Shown piece after piece: positions 36,489 to 47,062 of a stretch of 64,000 bases of DNA; the stretch's first letter is position 1; each line of letters opens with the position of its first letter. Source of the stretch: Nocardioides terrae. GTDB taxonomy: Bacteria > Actinomycetota > Actinomycetes > Propionibacteriales > Nocardioidaceae. Both the position numbers and the translations under genes were made by a program. The notes beneath the pieces are model-generated. The model saw nothing but the letters and a program-made list of their open reading frames with translations. It was not told the DNA's origin and searched no databases. The DNA lies in the NCBI RefSeq assembly GCF_900112345.1, contig NZ_FOLB01000007.1, positions 172,334-236,333 on the forward strand, read 5' to 3'.

Positions 36489-39163
36489 AGCTCCCCCTGA
36501 AGCGTCGCGATCACACTGTCCAGCTCGTCAGGCTTGACGAGCACGTCACGAGCCTTGGATCCCTCGCTGGGGCCCACCACGCCACGGCTCTCCATGATGT
36601 CCATCAGGCGGCCGGCCTTGGCGAACCCGACGCGGAGCTTGCGCTGCAGCATCGACGTGGAGCCGAACTGCGTCGTCACGACGAGCTCGATCGCCTGGAC
36701 GACGAGCTCGAGGTCGTCGCCGATGTCGTCGTCGAGGTCGCGCTTGGCGGCGGCGGGCGCCGTGACGTCCTCGCGGTACGACGGCTCCAGCTGCGTCTTG
36801 ACGGCCTTGACCACCCCCGCGATCTCGGCCTCGGAGACCCACGAGCCCTGCACGCGGATCGGCTTCGAGGCACCCATCGGGAGGAACAGCCCGTCACCCT
36901 GGCCGACGAGCTTCTCGGCGCCCGGCTGGTCGAGGATGACCCGCGAGTCGGCCAGGGACGAGGTGGCGAACGCCAGCCGGGACGGCACGTTGGCCTTGAT
37001 CAGGCCGGTGACGACGTCCACCGACGGGCGCTGGGTGGCGAGCACCAGGTGGATGCCCGCCGCTCGGGCCAGCTGCGTGATCCGGACGATGGAGGACTCC
37101 ACGTCACGCGGGGCGACCATCATCAGATCGGCGAGCTCGTCGACGATGACCAGCAGGTACGGGTACGGGGCGAGCTCGCGCTCGCTGCCCGCGGGAAGCT
37201 CGACCTTGCCCTCGCGCACCGCCTTGTTGAAGTCGTTGATGTGCCGGAAGCCGAAGTTGGCGAGGTCGTCGTACCGCATGTCCATCTCGCGGCAGACCCA
37301 CTCGAGCGCCTCGGCGGCCTTCTTCGGGTTCGTGATGATCGGGGTGATGAGGTGCGGCACGCCCTCGTAGGCGTTCAGCTCGACCCGCTTGGGGTCGACC
37401 ATGATCATCCGCACCTCGTCGGGCGTGGCCCGCATCAGGATCGAGGTGATCATCGAGTTGATGAACGACGACTTTCCGGAGCCCGTGGCACCGGCGACGA
37501 GCAGGTGCGGCATCTTGGCGAGGCTGGCGACGACGAACCCGCCCTCGACGTCCTTGCCGAGGCCGGCCACCAGCGGGTGGTGGTCGCTGCGCGCCGCCGC
37601 GGAGCGGAGCACGTCGCCCAGGGAGACGATCTCCTTGTCGGGGTTCGGGATCTCGACGCCCACGGCCGACTTCCCGGGGATCGGGCTGAGGATGCGGACG
37701 TCGGCCGACGCGACGGCGTAGGCGATGTTCTTCTGGATGCCGAGGATCTTCTCGACCTTGACGCCGGTGCCGACCTCGACGACGTAGCGCGTCACGGTCG
37801 GGCCGCGGGTGTAGTCGACCACCTGGGCGTCGATGCCGAACTCGTCGAGCACCTGCTGCAGCCGGCTGACGATCGCGTCGCTGGCCTTGGTGCGGGTCTT
37901 GTGGGCGTCCCCCGGCTTCAGCAGCTCGCTGCCGGGGAGCGTGTAGGTGACGTCGCCGGAGAGCATGAGCTGCTCGACGCGCGGCGGCAGTGGCGTGTGC
38001 GGCGGCGGCTCGAGCTCGCCCTTGGCCGCCGGCTTGTCCTGGCGTGCGCCGGGCTTCGGGCGGCGGACGGTCGGCTCGAGCGCCTCCTCGGCGCCCTCCT
38101 CCGCCGCGTCCTCCGCGGTGAAGGGGTCGTCGGCGAAGAGCTGGTCGAGGTTGACCTTCTCGCCCCGCCGACGGCGCTTGCGCATCTCGCGGTCCTCGAG
38201 GACCGGGCTGTCGTAGGCCGGGTCGCCCATGTCCGGGTCGATGAAGGAGTCGTCCAGCTTCGACTTCCGCTTCGCGATCGGCTGGGTGTCGTGCGGGCCG
38301 ACGCTGAACTCGTCGGAGCCGTCGTCCTCGTGGTGCAGGCCGAGCGCACGGTCGCGGAGGGCGGCCAGCTTGGCGGGGACCTGGTAGACGGGCGTGGCGG
38401 TGATGACGAGCACGCCGAAGAACGCGAGCAGGAGCAGCAGCGGCACGACGACGTACGCCGACCGCAGCAGGTCGAGCAGCAGGGCGCTCACGACGTAGCC
38501 GACGGCCCCACCGGCGTCCTGCAGCGCTGCGGCGTTGCCGCCCTGCGGCTGCGGGTTGCCGTTGGCGATGTGGACGATGCCCAGCACGCCGAGGCCGAGG
38601 GACGACCAGCCGATCACCTGGCGTCCGGCCGGGCCGGTGCCCTCGGGGTCGCGCATGGTGCGGGCGGCCACGAAGACGAGCGCCAGCGGCACCAGCCATC
38701 CGACCTTGCCGACGCTGCCGGTGACGAGCGTCCGGACGAAGCCGAGCACGCCGCCCTGGATCTCGAACCAGACCGCCCCTGCGGTCACGAGGGCGAGGCC
38801 GAGGACGAAGAGGCCGGCCCCGTCACGGCGGTGCTCGGGCTCGAGGTCTCGAGCGCCGTGCCCGATGCTGCGGGCCAGGGTGCCGATGCCTTGGGCGACC
38901 GCCAGCCAGATGGCGGCGACGCCCTTGAACAGGGCGAGGAAGAGGGTGGCGACCGGGCCGCGTCCGCTGCGGACCGCACGCGGCGCGGGACGGCTCGACC
39001 CGCTCTTCCGCGCAGCCGGCTTGCGGGCCGTGGAGGTGCGCGAGGTCGAGCGCTTGGTCGGTGTTCCGGCACTCCGGGTGCGGCTGCTGGGAGCACGACC
39101 TCCCTTGGAGGAGGACGTGCTCTTGCTCCGCGACCCCGGCGGGGAAGACGTACGGGTCGCCAT
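36485..39163 (-). CDS. ftsK: DNA translocase FtsK/SpoIIIE
   Basis: 892 residues. A basic, Ser/Thr-rich N-terminus (1-70) precedes several membrane spans (about 70-95, 113-135, 148-168, 178-198, 220-255), a linker, the RecA-like motor with Walker A GATGSGKSS and Walker B YPYLLVIVDELADLM, and the gamma winged helix (about 820-892; MLQRKLRVGFAKAGRLMDIM) that reads polar DNA signals. It pumps chromosome DNA across the division septum. ATG 39163 follows TAGGTT by 7 nt (leaderless). Confidence 0.95.
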   Translation of the reverse strand: MATRTSSPPGSRSKSTSSSKGGRAPSSRTRSAGTPTKRSTSRTSTARKPAARKSGSSRPAPRAVRSGRGPVATLFLALFKGVAAIWLAVAQGIGTLARSIGHGARDLEPEHRRDGAGLFVLGLALVTAGAVWFEIQGGVLGFVRTLVTGSVGKVGWLVPLALVFVAARTMRDPEGTGPAGRQVIGWSSLGLGVLGIVHIANGNPQPQGGNAAALQDAGGAVGYVVSALLLDLLRSAYVVVPLLLLLAFFGVLVITATPVYQVPAKLAALRDRALGLHHEDDGSDEFSVGPHDTQPIAKRKSKLDDSFIDPDMGDPAYDSPVLEDREMRKRRRRGEKVNLDQLFADDPFTAEDAAEEGAEEALEPTVRRPKPGARQDKPAAKGELEPPPHTPLPPRVEQLMLSGDVTYTLPGSELLKPGDAHKTRTKASDAIVSRLQQVLDEFGIDAQVVDYTRGPTVTRYVVEVGTGVKVEKILGIQKNIAYAVASADVRILSPIPGKSAVGVEIPNPDKEIVSLGDVLRSAAARSDHHPLVAGLGKDVEGGFVVASLAKMPHLLVAGATGSGKSSFINSMITSILMRATPDEVRMIMVDPKRVELNAYEGVPHLITPIITNPKKAAEALEWVCREMDMRYDDLANFGFRHINDFNKAVREGKVELPAGSERELAPYPYLLVIVDELADLMMVAPRDVESSIVRITQLARAAGIHLVLATQRPSVDVVTGLIKANVPSRLAFATSSLADSRVILDQPGAEKLVGQGDGLFLPMGASKPIRVQGSWVSEAEIAGVVKAVKTQLEPSYREDVTAPAAAKRDLDDDIGDDLELVVQAIELVVTTQFGSTSMLQRKLRVGFAKAGRLMDIMESRGVVGPSEGSKARDVLVKPDELDSVIATLQGEL

Positions 39164-39264
39164 GCCAGCAAACCTAGGCGATCGTCACTCCAGTCCCAGG
39201 GATCACAGTCGTGCGTGTCGCACGCGCGCAGCGACTTCCGCCGCACGCGCGGTGCCGGGTCCTG

Positions 39265-40950
<1,686 letters not shown>

Positions 40951-40968
40951 GCAGTTCCTAACGTTGGG

Positions 40969-41859
40969 TCAGAGAAGACCCGCCGCGGTCAGTCCGTCGC
41001 GCAGCGCGGCGACCTCGTCCTCGTCCAGCGCCACCAGGGGCTGCCGGACGCGGCGGTTGTCGAGGACTCCGAGCAGCTCCAGGGCCGCCTTGGCGGTGGT
41101 CGCTCCATAGTTGGGGACGCCCATGATGGCGTCGATCGCGGGGAGCATCCGCGCATACGTCTGTCGGGCGGTGGCGAGGTCGTTCGCTGCTGCGGCGTCC
41201 ACCATCGTCCGGAGCAGGTCACCGGCCGCGTGGCCGGCGACCGAGATGACGCCGACGGCGCCGTGCGCGAGCCAGGCGAGGTTGAGGGCGTCGTCACCGG
41301 AGTAGACGGCGTAGCCGAGGTCGATCAGCCGGGTGCCGCGGGCCAGGTCGCCGGCGGCCTCCTTGACCGCGACGACGGTGTCGAAGCCGATCGCCTCGCG
41401 GTAGGCGTCGAAGCCGATCGAGGAGCCGGTGCGGCCGGGGACGTCGTAGAGGATCACCGGGACGTCGGTCGCGGCGGCGACGGAGCGGAAGTGCTCGACG
41501 ATCCCGCGCTGGCCCGGCTTGTTGTAGTACGGGGTGACGACCAGCAGGCCGTCCGCGCCGGCCTTCTCGGCCTGCAGGGCGAGCTCGACGGAGGTGCGGG
41601 TGTCGTTGGTGCCGACGCCGGCCACGATCTTCGCCGTCGAGCCGACCGCGTCGCGGACGGCGGCGAGCGTCTCGGCGTCCTCAGCGACCGTCGTCGTGGC
41701 CGACTCGCCGGTCGTGCCGGAGACGACGAGGCCGTCGTGGCCGTGCTCGACCAGGTGCTTCGCGACCTTCTGCACACCGTCGAGGTCGACCGACCCGTCC
41801 TCTCGGAGCGGGGTGACCATGGCCGTCAGAACGGTCCCGAACGGTGCGGCGGACGTCAT
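40969..41859 (-). CDS. dapA: 4-hydroxy-tetrahydrodipicolinate synthase
   Basis: 296 residues. It condenses pyruvate with aspartate semialdehyde in lysine and diaminopimelate synthesis. The Schiff-base lysine is K166 (VVAVKEAAGD), the proton-relay tyrosine is Y138, and GTTGES gives the Thr pair. The ATG at 41859 follows TACCCT by 6 nt, so the dapA-rnj message is likely leaderless. Confidence 0.96.
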   Translation of the reverse strand: MTSAAPFGTVLTAMVTPLREDGSVDLDGVQKVAKHLVEHGHDGLVVSGTTGESATTTVAEDAETLAAVRDAVGSTAKIVAGVGTNDTRTSVELALQAEKAGADGLLVVTPYYNKPGQRGIVEHFRSVAAATDVPVILYDVPGRTGSSIGFDAYREAIGFDTVVAVKEAAGDLARGTRLIDLGYAVYSGDDALNLAWLAHGAVGVISVAGHAAGDLLRTMVDAAAANDLATARQTYARMLPAIDAIMGVPNYGATTAKAALELLGVLDNRRVRQPLVALDEDEVAALRDGLTAAGLL

Positions 41860-41918
41860 GGGTCAAGGGTATCGCTCCCCCGCTGAACGACGATGATCGC
41901 GCGCCGGGGCGGAGCCCA

Positions 41919-42863
41919 TCAGACCCGCGGCATGACCTCCGCGGCGAGCAGCCGGAGGTGGTCCAGGTCGGCCAGGTCGAGCACCTGGAGGTAGACCCGC
42001 TCCACGCCGGCCTCGGCGTAGGTCGCGAGCCTGGCGACCGCCTCGTCGGGCGTGCCGGCGACGCCGTTCTCGCGCAGCTCGTCCTTCTCCCGGCCGATCG
42101 CCGCGGCGCGACGCTCGACCTCGGCCTCGTCGGCGCCCACGCACACGACCAGGGCGGCCGAGTAGGTCATCGAGGCGGCCGAGCGACCGGCGGCCTCGAC
42201 CGCGGCGCGGACCCGGCCGAACTGGGTCGCGACATCCTCGGCGCTGGCGAAGGGCACATTGAACTCGTCGGCGTACGCCGCGGCGAGGGCGGGCGTCCGC
42301 TTCTTGCCGTGCCCGCCGATGACGACCGGCACGCCACCGCGCAGGCCGCCGCGCTGGACCGGCTTGGGCAGGCCCGGGCTGCTCTTGACCTGGTAGTGGT
42401 CGCCGGCGAAGTCGTAGCCGACCCCCTCACCGACCGGGTTCGCCCACAGCCCGGTGATCAGCTCCAGCTGCTCCTCCAGCCGGTCGAACCGCTCGCCCGT
42501 GGCCGGGAACGGGATGCCGTAGGCCTCGTGCTCGGCGCTGAACCAGCCGGCGCCGAGGCCGAGCTCGACCCGGCCGTTCGACATCTGGTCGACCTGGGCC
42601 ACCTGGATCGCGAGCGGACCGGGGTGGCGGAAGGTCGCGCTGGTCACGAGCGTGCCGAGCCGAATGCTCCTCGTCTCACGGGCGAGGCCGGCCAGCGTCG
42701 TCCACGCGTCGGTCGGTCCGGGCAGCCCGTCGCCGCCCATCGCGAGGTAGTGGTCGGAGCGGAAGAACGCCCCGAACCCGAGCTCCTCGGCCGTCGCGGC
42801 CACGGCAAGCAGGTCGTCGTACGTGGCCCCTTGCTGGGGCTCGGTGAAGATGCGCAGCTCCAT
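41919..42863 (-). CDS. LLM-class F420-dependent oxidoreductase
   Basis: 314 residues from ATG 42863. It is a TIM-barrel luciferase-like monooxygenase relative with GAFFRSDHYLAMGG, VELGLGAGWFSAEHEAYGIPF and GGHGKKRTPALAA. This subgroup in actinobacteria generally uses coenzyme F420; substrates are mostly unknown. TAGGCT lies 7 nt before the ATG on the minus strand. It is divergent from the DinB-like gene, with 101 bp between them. Confidence 0.87.
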   Translation of the reverse strand: MELRIFTEPQQGATYDDLLAVAATAEELGFGAFFRSDHYLAMGGDGLPGPTDAWTTLAGLARETRSIRLGTLVTSATFRHPGPLAIQVAQVDQMSNGRVELGLGAGWFSAEHEAYGIPFPATGERFDRLEEQLELITGLWANPVGEGVGYDFAGDHYQVKSSPGLPKPVQRGGLRGGVPVVIGGHGKKRTPALAAAYADEFNVPFASAEDVATQFGRVRAAVEAAGRSAASMTYSAALVVCVGADEAEVERRAAAIGREKDELRENGVAGTPDEAVARLATYAEAGVERVYLQVLDLADLDHLRLLAAEVMPRV

Positions 42864-42964
42864 GGCGACGAGCCTAGTGAGGCACACCCGACGCCCGCGT
42901 CCGGGTGCCGCGTCCCGCGAATCCCGCTCGCCCGGTGTCGGCAGGTCGGTCTACGTTCGTGCGC

Positions 42965-43534
42965 ATGGCGACTTTGGACGACCTCCGACTGCTCTTCGAG
43001 CGGGCCCTCGACGACGCCGGTGTGCTGGTGAGGCAGGCGGCCGCCGCCGATCTCGGCGCACCCACGCCCTGCTCGGAGTGGGACCTGCGCGCGCTGATCG
43101 GGCACATGGTCGGCCAGAACGAGGGGTTCGCGGCAGCGGTCGCGGACGGAGACGCCCCCGTGGAGGCGTACGCAGCGCCCGAGCTGAGCGCCGAGCAGGT
43201 CCGGTCGAGCTGGGACGCCTCCGCGGACCGCCTGCGGACCGCTTTCCGCGACGCGGCGCCGGAGGCACGGGTCAGGCTCGCGGAGTTCGACCGCGAGGCG
43301 TCGTTGGAGACGGCGCTGGGGATGCAGGTGGTCGACTGCGCCGTCCATGCGTGGGACGTCGCGACCGCCCTCGGCGAGGTCTACCGGCCGCCCGACGTCG
43401 TCGTCGAGGTCGTCCTGGCGAGCGCCCGTTCGATCGCCGCCCGCCCGGGCGGGACGCCCGGCGTCTTCGCCCCCGCGAAGGCTGTCGCCGGCGACGACGC
43501 GTGGTCGGACGCGCTGCGCCTGCTCGGGCGCTGA
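42965..43534 (+). CDS. DinB-like/maleylpyruvate isomerase-family metal-binding protein (TIGR03086 type)
   Basis: 189 residues, a four-helix bundle protein. It carries TPCSEWDLRALIGHMVGQNEGF with the first metal-site His, and DCAVHAWDVATALG with the second. Relatives use mycothiol or act as thiol transferases in actinobacteria; no direct function is known here. TACGTT 7 nt before the ATG suggests a leaderless start. Confidence 0.82.
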   Translation: MATLDDLRLLFERALDDAGVLVRQAAAADLGAPTPCSEWDLRALIGHMVGQNEGFAAAVADGDAPVEAYAAPELSAEQVRSSWDASADRLRTAFRDAAPEARVRLAEFDREASLETALGMQVVDCAVHAWDVATALGEVYRPPDVVVEVVLASARSIAARPGGTPGVFAPAKAVAGDDAWSDALRLLGR

Positions 43535-43559
43535 GCGTCAGCTGGCAGTCAGCCGGCGG

Positions 43560-44669
43560 TCACGGGTTGGCGGCGAGGAACAGGAACGCCGCGAGCAGCG
43601 CCAGGTGGAGCCCGCCGTGCAGGGTCTTGGCGCGGCCGGGGACGACGGTGAGCGTCGCCACGAGCATGGTGATCGCCAGCAGCACGATCTGCGTCGGCTC
43701 GAGGCCGAGCACCAGAGGCCCGTCCAGCCAGATCGACGCGACAGCGATCGCCGGGATGGTCAGCCCGATCGAGGCCATCGCCGAGCCGTAGGCGAGGTTG
43801 AGGCTGATCTGGACCCGGTCGGCGAGCGCCTGCCGCACCGCCGCGATGCTCTCGGGCAGCAGCACCAGCAGGGCGATGACCACGCCGACGAAGCTGCGCG
43901 GGAGGCCCAGCGCGTCCACGGCGTCCTCGATCGGATGGGACTCGATCTTCGCCAGCCCGACCACGGCGACGAGGGCGAGGAGAAGCAGGACGCCGCTGGT
44001 CAGCGCCGGCCGTACGCCGGGCGGGTCGGCGTGCTCATCGCCGTCCAGGTCGCGCACGGTGCCGTCCATCGCCACGGGGAGGAAGAAGTCCCGGTGCCGG
44101 ACGGTCTGGGTGAAGACGAAGAGCGCGTAGACCGCGAGCGACGCGACGGCAGCGAACGTCAGCTGTGCCCCGGAGAACTCCGGGCCCGGGTGCGACGTGG
44201 TGAACGTCGGGAGGACCAGGCAGATCGCCGCGATCGTCGCGACGGTGGCGAGCGCCGAGCCGCTGCCCTCGGGGTTGAAGACCGCCAGCCGACGCTTGAG
44301 CGCGCCGACCAGGAGCGAGGCGCCGGCGATGCCGTTGACACAGATCATCGCCGCCGAGAAGACCGTGTCGCGGGCGAGCGACGCGTTGCCGTGCCCACCG
44401 CCGGCCATCAGGGTCACGATGAGGCCGACCTCGATGACCGTGACGGACGCAGCGAGGATCAGTGATCCGAACGGCTCCCCCACCTGGTGGGCGACGACCT
44501 CGGCGTGGTGCACCGAGGCCAGCACGGCGCCGACCAGGGTCACCGCGATGACCGCCACGAGGACGCCCTGCGGGTGGCCGCCCCACGTCACGGCCAGCAA
44601 CAGCATCGCGAGGATCGGCACGCTGACCGACCAGTGCAGCCGCGAGAGGAGGGGCTGGAGTCGCTGCAT
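43560..44669 (-). CDS. chaA: Calcium/proton antiporter, ChaA family (CaCA superfamily)
   Basis: 369 residues with about eleven membrane spans. Two alpha repeats are visible: one with GEPFGSLILAASVTVIEVGLI (acidic residue in the GxxxxxxxxxxxE helix) and one with VVIALLVLLPESIAAVRQAL. Members exchange Ca2+ or Na+ for protons. ChaA assignment follows the overall layout, including a hydrophilic acidic loop (about 200-218, TVRDLDGDEHADPPG). It is convergent with the DinB-like gene. Confidence 0.87.
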   Translation of the reverse strand: MQRLQPLLSRLHWSVSVPILAMLLLAVTWGGHPQGVLVAVIAVTLVGAVLASVHHAEVVAHQVGEPFGSLILAASVTVIEVGLIVTLMAGGGHGNASLARDTVFSAAMICVNGIAGASLLVGALKRRLAVFNPEGSGSALATVATIAAICLVLPTFTTSHPGPEFSGAQLTFAAVASLAVYALFVFTQTVRHRDFFLPVAMDGTVRDLDGDEHADPPGVRPALTSGVLLLLALVAVVGLAKIESHPIEDAVDALGLPRSFVGVVIALLVLLPESIAAVRQALADRVQISLNLAYGSAMASIGLTIPAIAVASIWLDGPLVLGLEPTQIVLLAITMLVATLTVVPGRAKTLHGGLHLALLAAFLFLAANP

Positions 44670-44773
44670 GGCGGCCGTTCATCGTCGGGTCTGCGGTCGA
44701 GGACGACCCTAGCCGGAGAATCGAGTTGCCCGGCGCGCGCCGACCACCACCTGCAGGTCGGCGGCCGGTCGAC

Positions 44774-45316
44774 TCACTCGCCGGTCGGACGCCGGCTGAG
44801 GAACACCCGGTCGTAGGCCTCGCCCGGCTCGCGGCGCGTCTCGGTCCACTCCTCGGCCGCGAAGGCCGGATAGTGCACGTCGCCCTCGGGGCGCAGCCGG
44901 ACCCGCGTGATGACCTGGCGGTCGGCGTACGGCAGCGCGGCGGCGTAGACCTGCGCGCCCCCGACCACCATCACGTCGCCGGGCAGTCCGGCGGCCATCG
45001 CGAGGGCCTCCTCGACCGTGTTGGCGACGAGCACGGACGCGGTCCCTGACCCTGTCGGCGGGTAGGACCAGGACGGGTCGCGGGTGAGGACGATCGTGGT
45101 CCGGCCCGGCAGCGGCCGCCCGATCGACTCGAACGTCGTCCGGCCCATGACGAGCGTGTGGCCCATCGTGAGCGCCTTGAACTCCGCCTGCTCCCCGGGG
45201 ATGTGCCACGGGATGTCGGGGCCGGCGCCGATCACGCCGTTCTCGGCGACCGCTGCCACGAGGACCACGCGCTTGCCGAGGACGTCGAGCTCCTCGACGA
45301 CCGACTCAGACAGCAA
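44774..45316 (-). CDS. folA: Dihydrofolate reductase
   Basis: 180 residues from a TTG at 45316. Core motifs are [30 protein letters not shown] (active-site acid as a Asp/Glu near W-H-I-P), [24 protein letters not shown] and VVGGAQVY. It regenerates tetrahydrofolate after ThyA. The first 13 residues have no counterpart in short family members, so a later GTG start (the codon for V17) is possible. The start region overlaps the thyA end by 11 bp. Confidence 0.92.
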   Translation of the reverse strand: MLSESVVEELDVLGKRVVLVAAVAENGVIGAGPDIPWHIPGEQAEFKALTMGHTLVMGRTTFESIGRPLPGRTTIVLTRDPSWSYPPTGSGTASVLVANTVEEALAMAAGLPGDVMVVGGAQVYAAALPYADRQVITRVRLRPEGDVHYPAFAAEEWTETRREPGEAYDRVFLSRRPTGE

Positions 45317-46115
45317 TGGGGGCCCTGATGCCCGGGTGCGGGTCGTAGCCCTCCACCGCGATGTCCTCCAGGTCGAAGGCGTCGATCGCCGTCACCTCGG
45401 GGTTGAGCACGAGGGTGGGCAGCGCCCGCGGCTCGCGGGTCAGCTGGAGCCGGGCCTGGTCGAGGTGGTTGAGGTAGAGGTGGGCGTCTCCGAGCGTGTG
45501 CACGAAGTCGCCGACCTCGAGCCCGACCACCCGGGCGACCATGTGGGTGAGCAGCGCGTACGACGCGATGTTGAACGGCACGCCGAGGAAGACGTCTCCG
45601 CTGCGCTGGTAGAGCTGGCAGCTCAGCCGGCCCGGGCCGTCCTGCTGAGGGCTGACGTAGAACTGGAAGAGGCTGTGGCACGGCGCGAGCGCCATGTCGG
45701 GGATGTCGGCCGGGTTCCAGGCGCTGACGATGTGGCGGCGGGAGTCGGGGTTGGTCCGCAGGTCCTCGACGACCTGGGCGAGCTGGTCGAGGTGACGGCC
45801 GTCCGGGGTGGGCCAGCTGCGCCACTGGGCGCCGTAGACCGGGCCGAGGTCGCCGTTCTCGTCGGCCCACTCGTCCCAGATCGTGATGCCACGGTCCTGC
45901 AGCCACTTCACGTTGGTGTCGCCGCGCAGGAACCACAGCAGCTCGCCGAAGACCGAGCGGGTGTGGACCTTCTTCGTGGTCACGAGCGGGAACCCGGCGG
46001 AGAGGTCGAACCGCATCTGGTGGCCGAAGACGCTGAGCGTCCCGGTCCCGGTCCGGTCGCTCTTCTCGACCCCCTCGTCGAGGACTCTCCGCATCAGGTC
46101 GAGGTACTGGCGCAC
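45306..46115 (-). CDS. thyA: Thymidylate synthase
   Basis: 269 residues, the length of E. coli ThyA (264). It methylates dUMP using methylene-THF. Catalytic C146 lies in [13 protein letters not shown], and [18 protein letters not shown] and [15 protein letters not shown] are conserved. The start is GTG 46115, with TAGGCT 7 nt upstream on the minus strand. It is followed by folA in a classic thyA-folA pair. Confidence 0.96.
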   Translation of the reverse strand: MRQYLDLMRRVLDEGVEKSDRTGTGTLSVFGHQMRFDLSAGFPLVTTKKVHTRSVFGELLWFLRGDTNVKWLQDRGITIWDEWADENGDLGPVYGAQWRSWPTPDGRHLDQLAQVVEDLRTNPDSRRHIVSAWNPADIPDMALAPCHSLFQFYVSPQQDGPGRLSCQLYQRSGDVFLGVPFNIASYALLTHMVARVVGLEVGDFVHTLGDAHLYLNHLDQARLQLTREPRALPTLVLNPEVTAIDAFDLEDIAVEGYDPHPGIRAPIAV

Positions 46116-46130
46116 GACCCTCAGCCTAGG

Positions 46131-47033
46131 TCAGATCTCGAGTGTGCCGACGATCGTGGTGCGCGTGTCCCCGCCGACCCAGATGACGCCCGCGTCTTCG
46201 GTGGTGACGTGCACCCGCCCGCGACGCCCGAGCGCCGTCCCCTGGGAGGAGAGGTACGTCGCCGGGAGGGTGCCGTTGGCCGTGAGCCACTGGGCCACAC
46301 CCGCGTTGAGCGAGCCGGTCACCGGGTCCTCGTCGACGCCGAGCCCGCCGACGAACGCCCGGACCTCGATCGCGCAGTCGTCGGCCGGGTCCGAGGTGCC
46401 CTCGGGGTAGATCCCGACCACACCGACCGCGAGGTCGCCGAGCGCCGCCGCGTCCGGCCGTACGGCGAGCACGGCGCCGGCGTCCGGGAGCAGCACCGCC
46501 ACCCAGCCCGGTCCGTTGTCGACCCACTGGGCGTCGACGATCTGGTCGCGACCGATCCCCAGGCCCGCCGCGATGCGATGGAGGTCCTCCTCCGACACCG
46601 GGCCCGAGCGCAGCAGGTCAGGCGCCGCGAACGCCAGCCGGTCGTCCTCGCGACGGATGTCGACGAGCCCGAGGCCGCACTCCTGCACCATGCCTTCGCC
46701 GCTGGTGGGTCGGCCTCCGGCCTCCGTGCTCTGAGGTCGGCCTCCGGCCTCCGTGCTCTGAGGTCGGCCTCCGGCCTCCAGCCACGCATGAGCGCTCCCC
46801 AGCGTCGGATGCCCGGCGAACGGCAGCTCACCGCTCGGCGTGAAGATCCGCAGCCGGTAGTCGGCGGCCGGATCCGTCGGCGTCAGCAGGAACGTCGTCT
46901 CGGACAGGTTCGTCCACCGCGCGAACGCGGCCATCTGGTCGTCCGAGAGCCCGTCGGCGTCGTGGACGACGGCGACCGGGTTCCCCATCAACGGTTCGGA
47001 GCTGAAGACATCGACCTGGCGGAACGGGCGCAT
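46131..47033 (-). CDS. PhzF-family isomerase-like protein
   Basis: 300 residues. The fold is shown by FRQVDVFSSEPLMGNPVAVV, the conserved catalytic glutamate E45 (NLSETTFLL) and the late DEDPVTGSLNAGVAQWL. Known relatives isomerise small acids; the substrate here is unknown. The middle holds EAGGRPQST twice and EAGGRPTS once (residues 86-111), encoded by a 27-bp tandem repeat and absent from the normal fold. The ATG follows TACGAT by 6 nt. Confidence 0.88.
   Translation of the reverse strand: MRPFRQVDVFSSEPLMGNPVAVVHDADGLSDDQMAAFARWTNLSETTFLLTPTDPAADYRLRIFTPSGELPFAGHPTLGSAHAWLEAGGRPQSTEAGGRPQSTEAGGRPTSGEGMVQECGLGLVDIRREDDRLAFAAPDLLRSGPVSEEDLHRIAAGLGIGRDQIVDAQWVDNGPGWVAVLLPDAGAVLAVRPDAAALGDLAVGVVGIYPEGTSDPADDCAIEVRAFVGGLGVDEDPVTGSLNAGVAQWLTANGTLPATYLSSQGTALGRRGRVHVTTEDAGVIWVGGDTRTTIVGTLEI
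46708..46780 (-). repeat. In-frame 27-bp tandem repeat inside the phzF-like gene
   Basis: Units at 46708-46734 and 46735-46761 are identical, followed by a 19-bp partial unit to 46780. Because the period is a multiple of three, each unit adds nine residues (EAGGRPQST) without a frameshift. The unit contains a short GGCCTCC-GGCCTCC direct repeat that could promote slippage. Confidence 0.9.
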
Positions 47034-47062
47034 GGCCGGATCGTAGGACGAAGTGGGCCGCG

